In this document: piece by piece, positions 23,010 to 33,748 of the stretch
Layout of the letters: every line of letters starts with the position of its first letter
Numbering within the stretch: position 1 is the stretch's first letter
Assembly: GCF_022376445.1 (NCBI RefSeq)
Contig: NW_025955367.1
Span: 1 to 34,704, forward strand
DNA from: Fomitopsis serialis
Taxonomy: Eukaryota > Basidiomycota > Agaricomycetes > Polyporales > Fomitopsidaceae
Direction: 5' to 3'
DNA: 34,704 bases
The notes under the pieces: generated by a model
The model's input: only the letters and a program-made list of their open reading frames with translations
What the model was told of the DNA's origin: nothing
The model's database searches: none
Position numbers and translations under genes: made by a program

Positions 23010-24008
23010 TCAAAGCGTACTGTCTCTAGTAGACATATGAAGCACTCCGCAGGAGACAATAGCTTTGACCCCGGGGATTAAAGCCACGGATGACCCGAGG
23101 CTGTGAAAGGCTTCGGCCAAAGCGTCGAGAACATCCGGTGCGGTGGCCTGAAAAAATTGACGTTGGGGGAGAGGAGAGCGGACTTGAACAGCCATCGCAA
23201 AGCAAGAGCCGGGGGAGTCATTCGCCCCGGGCTCGCCATGAAATGCAATGCTGGACACCACGAACACGCCTTCTACACGAGCTGACCCGGTTTCCTAAAC
23301 GGGGCAAGATCGTATCTTTACACGGCTTACATAAGCGCTGTATCGGACGCTATGTTGCCCCGTGTATGCGAACACGCCCCAGCGGCCAGCAATGCGGTGT
23401 TCGGAAGACTCTGCCATTGCGTAAACTCGTCAGTCGCCAGCCATGCCGCGGAACGCACGCACAGCATCACAGCTGAACCAACGCGGCCCTAAAGTGCGGT
23501 GTGTGAGACGCCCATTTCCATATCGAGTCCCGCGGAGACTCACAGCCAGATTGGTAGCAGTCCCGACGCTGGGGCCACAGTATCTTCGTGAGCGACAGAA
23601 TATTGACAGAGCACGGCACCTTGATAACCTCGCTCGCGGATGGGGTGGCGTCTGAAGATCGTTCCGCTGGTCGCAGGCACGGATCGATCGACATTGTAAA
23701 CGTTTGTCCCGGCTTCCGTCGTCGATCCCGAGTTCGAAGCCGCTCAGCCGTCCCAGGGTCTCGAGGACAAGGACACCCCAATGGTCAAACAACCAAGCAC
23801 ACTCATAGAACCGGTGCACGTCCCCTGCATTACCAGCGACGTGGCTCCTCAATAGCTTGCACAGTGCAGGTGTGTTGTCCAGCGTGGAGGTATATCTTGC
23901 TCAAGACTCAGTAGATGCAGACGGACGAAGAGACTCACAACATCGAGATGCTGCGGGTTCCCCGTACGAACTGGGATCCGCCGCAGCCTTTAGAGAGGAC
24001 AGCGACAT
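23010..24008 (-). CDS. Unidentified multi-exon gene, possibly broken
   Basis: Exon-like segments chain in phase: 24008-23939, 23899-23702, 23651-23544, 23488-23463, 23410-23331 and a last one starting at 23294 or 23281 and ending at the TGA at 23010. Total about 255 aa. Supporting signals are GTGAGT, GTTTAC, GTGAGT, GTGCGT and GTAAGC donors, with a CTGAC branch site in the fourth intron. The translation has mixed, fold-like composition (LCKLLRSHVAGNAGDVHRFY; ECAWLFDHWGVLVLETLGRL; APDVLDALAEAFHSLG). I recognise no family. Two weaknesses: the first intron would be only 39 nt, and the junction 23331/23294 does not keep phase with any acceptor I see. It may be a pseudogene, carry a sequence error, or have an exon I misplaced. 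Confidence 0.4.
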
Positions 24009-24365
24009 CTGATACCGAACCGCGAGTGCAGCATCCTATTCAGGGAGGAATAGAGTCGTACCATTCAAACCATCCCATGTTGCCATTTACGGAATCCTCA
24101 CACAGAGGTGGTATCTACTGTACCTGGCCGGCGCAGAACGTACATCTAGGAAACCTCATCTCAGTCCAGACAACCATGCATTTGAAAAGCGTAGTCGAAA
24201 GCTGACAAGTGATGGGAGGGTCCCGATTATGCGGCGTTGGTGATCAAGGTTGGGGCAGTCAGGGCGCGACTGAGGGTGAGTCTTGAGTGCTAAAGGCAGG
24301 TCGAGAGCTGAACGACGTTGAAGGGAACCGATCAGACGCACCGGAGTACGCCGGAGCGTGTGGTC
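24009..24365. other. Intergenic spacer
   Basis: 357 bp between two minus-strand genes. An open frame continues past the proposed stop at 24366 in another frame (to about 24259), but phase favours the stop at 24366. Nothing else is supported. Confidence 0.35.
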
Positions 24366-26191
24366 TCACATGTTGCCCATATGCCCTTGCTGGGGGTTCG
24401 GCATGAATGAAACACTGTGGTCGACGCGTTGCGGGTCTGATACGGCCATCGGCATGCCAGTCTGGCGGAATGAAGGCGCCAGCGAACTCGTCGACTGCAT
24501 TGCACCTCCCGATAGTTGTTGACGCTTCATTGGGGGTAGCGACGCCATGTCCTGCAGTATCGTAAGCACGTATGCACCGTGTACATGTGGACACTTACTT
24601 CGAAAACATCCCGGCCTGGGATCGATCGGTAAGCGAATACAGGTCAGCGAACTAGATCGGGCAGCAGACATACCTGCCAGCGGTTCCCAGCTCCGGGGGT
24701 GCTTCCGATCGGCACCCATGGGATCGATCTGCATGCCATGCTCCCGCGATGTCGCAGCGAGACTCTGCCCAAACAAACGGCTCAGATGCGATCGCAGCTC
24801 ACTCAAACACCATACGCACTTCATCCATCATCGTGACATTATGGCCATGCGCCATTGGCGCGCCCATAGTATCTACTTGAGACCATGTAATATCTCGCAT
24901 ATTCCGCCAACTGTTTGTATGGTCGGGTATCATGACGTTGTGTGGTCTTGGGGGAGCTTAGCATGCGGTATATTGACGAACAAGAACTGCTCACAGAGGG
25001 CTCATCCCACTTCCTCGGGAGTCGCTTGTGCTTGGTCTGGATTGTGGTCGTTGCTGCATTGCAGCATTCGCCAATAGCTGGTTTCTGGGAGACGTTCTGG
25101 TGGCCTGCAAAGCTTCTGTTCGGTCAGAAAACAATCCAGTTTCATTATGAACTGCCACACCTTCGCCTGCATCGCCCGGGTAGCTGTTCATGAGTTTCGA
25201 TACTGTGGCAATGTCAGATGTAAATCGACACAAAAAAAGGAAGACCAGCCGCACTACCTAAGGTGTCCCGCCGCTGCTCCGCCGCCAGAACCTGCAGACG
25301 AGCCCTCTCCTCCGCTTCCAAATATGCTGTGTAAGTGGTCAAAGCTTCTTGCGAGTTCTTCCGTGCGCGTGCAAACTCAGCGCGCGCATTCCCCAAATGG
25401 TTTCCTAGCATCACCTAAGTCAACGCGAAGATCAAAGGCCGTGAATACACTCACGGGCTACTTCGAGATCGTTCATGACGGTTTGGACGTCGTCTGTCGC
25501 GCCGGAGCCTGGAGAAGCGCCGCCTTCATCATCTTGCTCTTCTACACCGTGTCATGGATCGAATCTAGCTTGAGCAGAGGGCCTACGCACCTTCGTCATC
25601 CGCTGCTTGCCAACCTGAGCCAGATGCGATCGCCGACGACGTGCTGGGATGTTGCAGACGCATTGCTGGGTGTTCTTGCTCTCCTGTGCTGGTGTGCAGG
25701 AAGGTCCGCCGTAGTCGAGGGTTGTGCGGAATGCCAGCAGCTTGTCGCTCGATGAATTTCCGTAGGAATGTCAGTTCCACGTTGTCGGGCATGACGTACG
25801 GTGGTCCTTGGATCTCGCCTTTCTGCATGAGCAGTTCGAGATGCGACATGACTTTATCCTTCAGTTGCTGCAGCCACTCGTGCAGCTCCATGTGGTCCTG
25901 ATCAGCGCGGGAGTCGTAGTCTTGGCGTCTCCTCGCTTTCCTCCAGTAGGTCTTCGTTAGCTTGAGCGCACGAGTGACTTCCCCGTCGAGCATGCGATAC
26001 CAGTCGCTTGCTTGCCGATTAAGACGAACTGCCAGAACGCCAGGCTGCACTCGCAACTGCAGAACGCAGCGGCCCTCTGGATCAGGTGCGCCGAGAACAC
26101 CTTTCTGGCCTTGATTGCCTCTAGTAGCCCCACGTGAGACGTTCCCTAGTTCGGGCCAGGGAAGGTCGTCTGCCAGGATGTTGGATGTCAT
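24366..26191 (-). CDS. Coiled-coil protein of unknown function with a 17-nt micro-exon
   Basis: Eight exons: 26191-25591, 25541-25455, 25404-25258, 25202-24995, 24946-24811, 24764-24674, 24615-24599 (17 nt) and 24551-24366. They give about 490 aa, all phases consistent with introns of 46-58 nt. Exon 1 is rich in Trp, Arg and charged residues (NRQASDWYRMLDGEVTRAL; WLQQLKDKVMSHLELLMQKG). An acidic linker (DDEEEQDDEGG) leads to a predicted coiled coil at about 215-280 (VMNDLEVARNHLGNARAEFA; YLEAEERARLQVLAAEQRRD). The C-terminal 200 residues are Met/Gln/Ser-rich and disordered. The micro-exon (GRDVFE) restores frame between WEPLA and DMASLPPMK. I do not recognise the family. The 5' end is uncertain: an open segment from an ATG at 26452 with a good GTACGT donor at 26310 may be an upstream exon, but I cannot join it in frame. 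Confidence 0.6.
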
Positions 26192-29100
26192 ATGTGAATG
26201 TCCAGATGGGGGGCCTCAATCGGTACGGTGAAACGGAGCAGCGTAACTTTTCAGCTGTTGGGCGTTGCATTAGTACGCCGGAGTCAACCGAGAGTGCGGA
26301 GGGTACGTACCTGCGTACTGAACGCCGCGTGTGGGAGAGAAGTCGGCCACTCGCGGTTCCTGCCAGTATGATATGGCTGCCCTGCCGGCCGTAACAAGCT
26401 CTGCACAGCCCACTGGTTTCCGCCATTTCCGCCGTAAAGATGGCGGAGACATCAATCAAAGTGGGCTATGTAAGAGATACCATGTATGTCTTATAAGGGG
26501 CACCAAACTGGACCTGCGCTCGCATAACGTACGATGGGAACCTGGGTTACAGCCCGGGTTGTTAGAATTCGTGTAGCATCACATCAAAACACTTGCCACT
26601 TTCACACCATCAAAAAGTTTCCTAATTCGGCATGACGAGAGCCGGAGAAGCGTGAGTACAACCGCTCGCTAGCCGCTGCTCTTGGTAACTGAGTTGAATG
26701 TATCCATGTTTCACAACAGCGGCACCAATCCACGTCGGAGAGTTGCAATGTACCTTGTTCGACTTTAAGGGGTCAGAGTTCGAAAACGCGACGGTGAGAT
26801 AATCTGATAAACGCAGGCCGCAGACGAACACAAGGAAGCGGTGGCAATCAAGAAACTACCATACGGGATCTGCGAAAGGTATACTGAGAGTCGTCGAGGA
26901 GTCGTCGCGCCCTTTCGCCGCCGTTGCACAGAGCGGCAAACCCCCATCACTGCGAGGCACCGCCGTCGGCTGATGTCCTTCTGCAGTAAGTCATGCTGCC
27001 GCCGGCATTCAGGGTCTCGACAGCCGTCTCATCAAGGCCTCGGAGGCCTCCGATGCTGAAGTGAGCCACAAAGTGTTACAGTGATGGGCCGGTACAGATA
27101 TTCTTAATACCGGATACCAGTAAAAGGGCGGCGAGATGGAACTTGGATGGAACCCATTCCAGACGAGGTTTCGTATTACGTGCAGCATTCGAATTGGACG
27201 GCCAGCCAGCCGTCTTATTTCGCGCCGTGACTCCGAATAACACCCGTTTGCACGTAGCGCCTACGTGCTAACATCAATTGATGATGCGTCAACTGTATTT
27301 GGCACGACAAGGCGTCGTCTAACTGGTGTCTAACTGGAACGCCCGACTTGCCAAGCTTGACGCCTGCATCGGGGAGTCCATTGCGATGATAGCGAGGCAA
27401 CCGCCTGTAGGTGAAGATGTACAGGCTGAAGAATGACACTCACAATTGGACGGCAGCAGATCTTGGTACAGTGATACGACACTAATGACACACATCTCAG
27501 CGACTTTCCTCGTGAGGTGACCGGTCATACCGGAGGCTTACTGTGATAAAGACACGGGATGAGTTGTTTCACGTCGACCAACGTAGAACAGCGGTTACTA
27601 TACAGCAGAATATTGCCCGAACTGTGTCATCCGTCAGTTTGTCCGATGAGCACAGCGGAAAGATCTAGATGTATTTGAAGCCAGACAGGTCACTTCACAC
27701 GTTAATATACAGTAGTCCAAAACAGCGGGCTTACTCACAAATTTGCTATATTCCCATTCAGTGTTCCGCTACATGGACCTCGCAGCAGAAGGCCGCGCAA
27801 CTGACGCATTTGTGATAACTTACGCGAAAGAGAGCAGCCCGAGTGTTGATTTCAACTACCTCTGTAGGCCCTAAGTGCACTGAACATCCTCTTCTCTCGA
27901 GGTACAGTCTCAAGAGTACAGACGGTCCTGGGATTGATCAGAATAGGTCACTTTCAGGGTGTGAAGTAGCGGTCAAAAGGGTCGACAAAATTACCAAGCT
28001 GGCGGCCGAGAACACAGATGCCGATTCAGGCTGGAGAACATCGACTAGGAGATGGATTTATGAGTGCGCATCTGTGGCATAGATCGTTCTCACCTCGATA
28101 GTTGGGAGCATCAAGCGATGCGGAATTCGTTGATCTGCCCCACAGGAGAGGAGCAGATGAAGTGAAAGACATGGTCACAAAGTGACGTACTGTACCTTCG
28201 GGCGGCGGTTTGGCGGTGGAGGAAATATCTCAGCGCATTCGAGCGGAGATGAGATCGAGATCGTAGCTGTAACGGTTCCGCGATTCGCGTGGTTCAAATG
28301 CGGCGGAAACGCGCGTGTGCAGAGCGGCTGTAGTGCTGCGACCATATGAAAGAAGCTATGTAGCCAGCGAATGCCAATTCAATAGCTGTCGTCCGGCCAT
28401 CGGCCTACTCGTTGAATCCCTTCCTGGTGGTCACCTAGATCTGAAATCGGGAACGCCTCTTCATACATATGAAGCGCTCACCGGCTGACCCTGAGGTCGA
28501 ATCGAGTTGGCACTGTAGACAGTAGGGAAACTGTGAATGGTGCTTCCATGGACCTCGTGCAACAAGAACACAATCGCAAGGGTAGTATCTTGCTGATTAT
28601 CATGACAGATAGAAGGAGAACGAGACGCTCTCTGGGTTCTACTATTGGGAACCGGATGAGAATTCGAGGAAGTAGCTTAGCACATGCTTTGCCTTCAAGA
28701 TGTCCAACACGCTAGTGAAACATAGAGACGCACTTGTCAGCCCTTGAATCAGGACGGCCACTGATACATGGAAGAAAGCACTGTTGGTGCGCATGGAACC
28801 CAGGGAATAACACCTGTAGCATGATGAGTAGTGAATTGGTGGTGATCTCGGCGATCCAGGAGCAGAGAACAGTCTCGCACGCACCAGGTATTCAGCGGCT
28901 TCGGTATCCTGCCTATAACGCGGAAACGCTTCCCTCAGAGCCAAGGACGAGCGGACCCATCCATAAGTGCGCTCTGCGTAAAATCAGCGTCTGACAGATG
29001 GTAGAATCAATGGAGACTTGAGCCTGGTTGAAATTCGACGCATCTGGGCCCTGGCATTCTCCGTCGTTGTTTCCATCGGTCCTGGACAAGTCCTGGAAGG

Positions 29101-29686
29101 GCAAATACAATGGTTCGCGCTTCGGCTATACGACGGAGCCCCCTTCCAGCGGCAGGCAGCCTTTGAATCCCCGAGTTGTTGTGACGTACAAGTATAAGGA
29201 TGCATGCCCCGTTACTTCCTACCCGCCTAGCATTTTCGGTTCTGTGAGTACAAAACCTAAACAGTTCAGCACTAATTCCCAGAGTCTCCAACCCACAATA
29301 CATAACGTGGCAGAGCGCGACAACCGGCAGTGCATATATTCCGTATGGAGTATGTTGTAGCCGCATCATTGACACTTCTTGGCAGGCGTGCATCTCATCA
29401 TTTAGACGCATGCGCGCCGATTTTGATGGTCGGTAATGCGGAGGACACAAATGTATGAGGATCGAAGTCCAGGAGGAGATCGAGGGACCGCACTGGCAAG
29501 AGTGTACGTCACGTTGCGTCCACCTTGATGAGATGCCAGGCACAATTTCATTATGAACCAGTCAATGCTGAGCAGAGATCACATCTCAGTTCAAACACGA
29601 GACTTGGTGTCACGCCAAAAATAAGACAAGAGGCTTACCAACGGAACCCCCATCCAGCCCGCTCGTCCGTAGGTGGTACGGGACTC
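26192..29686. other. AT-richer region without a supported gene
   Basis: 3.5 kb between the coiled-coil gene and the RING gene, with lower GC than the flanks and stop codons frequent in all frames. The short open frames at 26841-27059 (+), 28642-28944 (-, no ATG), 29007-29543 (-) and 29028-29360 (+) lack convincing splice structure or motifs. The 26270-26452 minus segment may be a leader or exon of the coiled-coil gene. Old transposon debris is possible, but no terminal repeats or transposase motifs were seen. Two palindromes lie near 27.25 kb. Confidence 0.4.
27250..27283. repeat. Two adjacent palindromes
   Basis: 27250-27268 is a perfect 8-bp inverted repeat with a 3-nt loop (GCACGTAG CGC CTACGTGC). 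27272-27283 is a perfect 12-bp palindrome (CATCAATTGATG). They sit in gene-free DNA. Either could fold as a short hairpin; neither is followed by a T-run, and no function is evident. Confidence 0.75.
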
Positions 29687-30900
29687 TCATAGGCTATACA
29701 CTAGCTTCGGCTTCAACCCGATGACACCCCCGCCTCTTCCATCCCAGCCCGGAATAGACGCGCGACACACAGGACATCTGCGAGTGTCCCGAGGAACCAG
29801 AGCACAATTTATTATCCGCATCGGGACATAGAAGCGACACGCACAGCCAAATGACATTGTGTATCAGTAAGACCGTATTCACCGTCAGCTCGGCAGACTC
29901 ACCGTGCGATCAATCTTTCACCTATTGGTGCGGTGTATGATGCTCGTTGCATTGTTGTCTTGATAGCGGTGAAGAGGCACTCGCCGCAACAGACGTGTCC
30001 GCAAGGTGTCATCGTCGCCCGGACGGGCGGTGAGAAGCAAATGGGGCAGCTATACGCAGAGAGTGGCTCGTCGACTCGAGAGGCGGAGCTGGGTGCTTGC
30101 TCGCGCCTGACGACTGCAGAGTGGGGGTGGCACGAGTGCCGTGGCTCTGACTGCTGCTTGGTCCGGGGTCCATGGCGGCCGAAGAGGGTCCGGCGATGGG
30201 AAGGTCAACCATGAACGCGTCCACATCAATGACGCGTTGCGCTGCTGCGCCATTCCACTGGACTCGGCCTCCACTGCGGGGCCGTATGGGTCGACAGAGC
30301 TTGAGTAGGCGTCCGACATGACGACGGCAGACGAAGTGCTGTTGAGAAGCGGCTCACTTGCACCGAGAACGTCTCGTTGACTCTGTGCATCGCCAGCCCC
30401 TGGAAGCTTGTGCTACTAGCATCGCCATGGACGCTGTGTGGTTCCGCCCTGGCTTCTAACTCTGATTGAGTGATCATTGTGTCGTCTGTGTCTAGATTTA
30501 TTGCAGCTGCCTCTGCAGGGTCATTCGATCGCTGAGATCGGTCTACAGGGCTGCTCGATGGTTCCTCGACTTTGCGCCGCTTTCGGGGTCCTTCTCCAGC
30601 TTCGCCACTAGGCCGGTAGGCGGTGAAGACAACCTGACAGACGCAGATACAGGCCCTGTAGTTTCGGCGTTACGCAGAGGCTCCGCTTGCACGTCACTTT
30701 CCGGACGGGCTGCGAGCGAACCTGAGAGGTAGCACGCGACTGAGTGGCAGAATGCGTAGTCGACCTAGAGCCTGAACCAGAACGCGCCGACCCTGCTCTA
30801 CGAGGTTGCAGCGATCTACTAGAGACCGTGGTAGGCAATGGTAGGGGCACCTCCGATTCGAGACCTTCAAATCATGCAACAGATCGCTGTCCATCGACAT
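29687..30900 (-). CDS. RING-HC protein, Slx8/RNF4-like ubiquitin ligase
   Basis: Exons: about 30900-30698, 30633-30358, 30299-30152, 30095 (or 30113)-29903 and 29777-29687, about 300 aa. The N-terminal two thirds are disordered and Ser/Arg-rich with a likely nuclear signal (PRKRRKVEEP) and acidic INLDTDDT, which resembles a SUMO-interacting motif. A C3HC4 RING follows: YSCPICFSPP, TPCGHVCCGECLF, then RCPVCRASIPGWDGRGGG. The closing GWDGRGGGVIGLK is what I associate with fungal Slx8-type SUMO-targeted ligases. Such proteins ubiquitinate SUMOylated substrates in the nucleus and act in genome stability (family knowledge). Two weak spots: near 30864 the frame breaks by one base (AAGG-TCTC), and the intron near 30096-30151 has alternative acceptors (56 or 38 nt). 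The ATG at 30900 is the best start. Divergent from ERV41. Confidence 0.75.
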
Positions 30901-31331
30901 GGCTTCTTCGATGTCGCAGAACGAACAGATCGTCACCAGAAGGTCTAGCACAGCAAACAAGCGTGACTTACTTTAGTAAAGCGGCACTGTTCTTGAGAGA
31001 CTGCTTAATTGTGATGCTGAAGCGTCCAACAAAGTATGTAAGGATAGGTGGTCTCATCTAGACCACAGCGTAGCAGGATAAATCACCTTGAAGCCGTGGG
31101 GAATGTGTTCGAATTCGATTTATCAGATCAATTTGGATGGAGGAGAGGTCAAAGGAAGGACACAAGCGCCGGCGAAACACAAGCAGCAGATGTGCACGTG
31201 ACCGACATGGACACGTCGCCGTTACAGAGTTTTGTGCTCTGCCACCGACTCTACACCGCTGCCCATTGCCCGCTCCGTTGTGCTGGCAGGCTAGCCGACT
31301 GCAAACAATCTGCGCGAGCAGGAGCGCCAAC
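30901..31331. promoter_or_regulatory. Shared divergent promoter region (RING gene / ERV41)
   Basis: 431 bp separate the proposed ATGs of the minus-strand RING gene and plus-strand ERV41, so both promoters must lie here if those starts are right. Open frames on both strands overlap it without conserved sequence. An open minus-strand stretch (30900-30960) could extend the RING N-terminus. Confidence 0.45.
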
Positions 31332-33583
31332 ATGTCCTCCACGGATCGCCCAGGCTCACCCACTCTCCTTGAGAAACTCGATGACATCGTCCCGGCACCA
31401 CTCGCTCAATTCGACGCGTTCCCGAAACTGCCATCTACCTACAAGGCACGCTCGGAATCCCGCGGGTTCCTCACTGTCTTTGTTGGCTCCTAGCACTTCT
31501 ACTCGTCTTGAATGACATCGGTGAATATATATGGGGCTGGCCGATTACGAATTCAGTGTGGACAAGGAAGCGGGAAATAACATGAACATCAATGTGGATA
31601 TGGTGGTCAATATGCCTTGTCGCTGTAAGTCCCATCAATTGTGGTCCATTGTTAGGGTGGTGTTTATGAGCAAATAGTCTCAGTGTGGACCTCCGGGACG
31701 CTGTCGGTGATCGACTCTACCTGAGCAGTCGCTTTCGTCGAGACGGGACGAAATTCGACATCGGTCAGGCGACTTCGCTGAATGAACACGCCGCCATGCT
31801 TTCGGCTCAGCAAGCAGTTGCGCAGTCTCGGAAGTCCCGCGGATTGTTCTCGACATTATTCCGAAAGAGCAACAACCAGTATCGTCCAACGTACAACTAT
31901 CAGAAAGACGGCAGTGCATGCAGGATTTATGGAACAATCACTGCTAAGAAAGTGACCGGTGAGTGACCCCTCCTATGTCCCATAACGCAGGTTGCTCCGA
32001 TCACAAGAGGCATCTCAAGGACAGTAACGAGTGGCTGATGGAGTGGACGGACACTGTCTAATACATTGACGGGTTATGGACTGTTGCCGGGGTTACAGCC
32101 ACTTTGTCATATCCCGTTCTGTGGCCCTTAGTTAGGCCTGAGGCGTGGCGTCTTGCATTCTATGCTTGTCTCCGCAGTGGGAAACTAATTCTCGCATTTG
32201 TGACCCAGCAAACCTACACGTCACAACCATCGGACACGGCTATGCAACCAGGGAACATGTTGACCACAATCGTATGTCAATTATTACCTTCCATTCCAGT
32301 GAACTGAGGTGTAGATAGTTGAATCTGTCCCATGTCATCACCGAGTTCTCCTTTGGACCCTATTTCCCAGAGATCACGCAACCTCTCGATAATTCCTTCG
32401 AAGTGGCCTACGATCGTGAGCAGCTCATCTATATTTGTCCTGCTTCGCCTGACTGACAGTTCGCGAAGCATTCATGGCGTATCAGTATTACCTCCATGTT
32501 GTACCGACGACGTACATTGCGGCGCGATCAGCACCTCTGTATACTCATCAGTACAGCGTTACCCACTACACTCGCAAGTTGGACAGTCACCATGGTACTC
32601 CGGGTATCTTCTTCAAATTTGACTTGGAACCCCTTGCCCTTACCATACACCAACGCACAACCACGCTTATCCAGCTCTTGATTAGGTTCGCTTTCGTATC
32701 TTCTCATAGCAAATCTGTCTGACGAATGATAAGGTGTGTCGGCGTTATCGGTGGCATCTTTGTTTGCATGGGATATGCTGTGCGCATTACCGATCGCGCA
32801 GTCGAGGCCGTCTCAGGCGTCGACAAGTCACAAGGGATTGTCGCCGCAGAGGCAAGCGGGGTCGGCGTCGGCATACGCAAACGTCTTGGCAGCGCCGACC
32901 TCCGGCTGCGTGGCAACCGACAGAGCTGGGCCGACGGCGGCGGAAGTGCATACTCGAGTTACGCTGGGACGCCGGTCTCGGGCGCTTTCCCTAGCCCTCA
33001 ATTCGCAGGATATCCATCGTCGCCGTACGCCGCAAGCATTACGAGCCCCCTGCCGAGTGCCCCGCCTATCGACCGCAGATCGTCTTCCGGCCTGGGCTTT
33101 GGACTGAACTCACCGTCTTTCGGGCCTGCCCCAATGACTGCTCCGCCTCAAGGTCGACGCTCTCCGCATCCGCCATCATTCCCGACGGCGGCGACTGTTG
33201 GGTCGCCATACGGTGGGACCCTGTCGGTGCCGCCCACACCTGGCACCGCGCAAAGCGGGTTCTACTCACACTTCCCGCCGACACCGAACCCTGTGAGCGC
33301 GGGCTTCCCCCGCTCGCCCATACCAGGGAGCACGTTCGCCACACAGCAAGCGCCGACGTCGCCGAGGCCAAGTGGGCTCCGCCACCAGAGTAGTGATGAT
33401 AGGCGAAGGATGACTGAGGGGTCGCTTAGTGTCTTTTCCGTGTCTAGTGGAGAGGGATGTGATGGGACATTGGTCGCTCGTACTGTGTGCGGGACTGCTA
33501 TCTGTGCTGTGTGTGTATGTTATCGCTTGGGATCGCTTTCATATTCATCCGCGAGCATATGTACATCAGCTGAAGCTCTTTAG
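31332..33583 (+). CDS. ERV41: Erv41/ERGIC2-like ER-Golgi cargo receptor, frame broken in the 5' half
   Basis: Exons: 31332-31624, 31678-31958, 32209-32271, 32319-32415, 32460-32685 and 32734-33583. A short cytosolic N-terminus (FDAFPKLPSTYKARSESRGF) precedes TM1 at about 46-65. The lumenal domain has MPCR, LSVDLRDAVGDRLYLSS, FRRDGT, NLHVTTIGHGYATREHVDH, LSHVITEFSFGPYFPEI and YLHVVPTTYIA. TM2 follows (CVGVIGGIFVCMGYAVRI), then a Ser/Pro-rich tail. These are landmarks of the Erv41 subunit of the Erv41-Erv46 complex, which cycles in COPI/COPII vesicles and retrieves ER proteins. The frame breaks by one base at about 31487 and 31546. Phase also fails at the splice acceptors near 31678 and 32319. 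Intron 2 is 250 nt, far above the local norm. The extreme C-terminus after about 33440 is doubtful. Sequence error seems likelier than a dead gene. Confidence 0.8.
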
Positions 33584-33646
33584 AGCTGGTAGCGGACTTG
33601 AGGCTTTGAGGGGACCATGGGCAGGCATGTGAGTAACACGGACGTG

Positions 33647-33666
33647 ACGCGATCATGTGATCGCGT
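33647..33666. promoter_or_regulatory. Inverted repeat with two MCB-like cores upstream of HUS1
   Basis: The 20-bp inverted repeat ACGCGATCATGTGATCGCGT has 8-bp perfect arms (CGCGATCA/TGATCGCG) around TG. Each end presents an ACGCG core, the heart of the MluI cell-cycle box bound by fungal MBF, in opposite orientation. It ends 82 bp before the HUS1 ATG, a plausible promoter position for a checkpoint gene. Binding is inference. Confidence 0.4.
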
Positions 33667-33748
33667 TCGTCACACCGGTCGTGCTGCCTTTGCGCTGTAT
33701 GTCTTTGTCTTCGAACTTGAAACTTGCTCGAAACTCCAAGACACAGCG

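Noticed and set aside
24259..24551. Alternative C-terminus of the coiled-coil gene ending at 24259
   Set aside because: It needs a direct splice that skips the 17-nt micro-exon. Including the micro-exon uses two better sites and gives the stop at 24366.
26215..26452. Upstream exon of the coiled-coil gene starting at an ATG at 26452
   Set aside because: It has a good GTACGT donor, but the strong CAACAG acceptor leads out of frame and the in-frame one (ATTGAG) is poor, so it is left as a possibility only.
26521..26575. Possible tRNA-like or hairpin element around CCTGGGTTACAGCCCGGG
   Set aside because: It forms a short imperfect hairpin only; there is no cloverleaf with anticodon and T-loop.
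28642..28944. 100-codon minus-strand open frame resembling a membrane segment
   Set aside because: It has no ATG, no supporting splice sites and no recognisable family pattern beyond hydrophobicity.
30114..30151. 38-nt intron for the RING gene ending at CTGCAG
   Set aside because: Not excluded, but shorter than any confident intron here; the 56-nt alternative ending at 30096 keeps the same phase.
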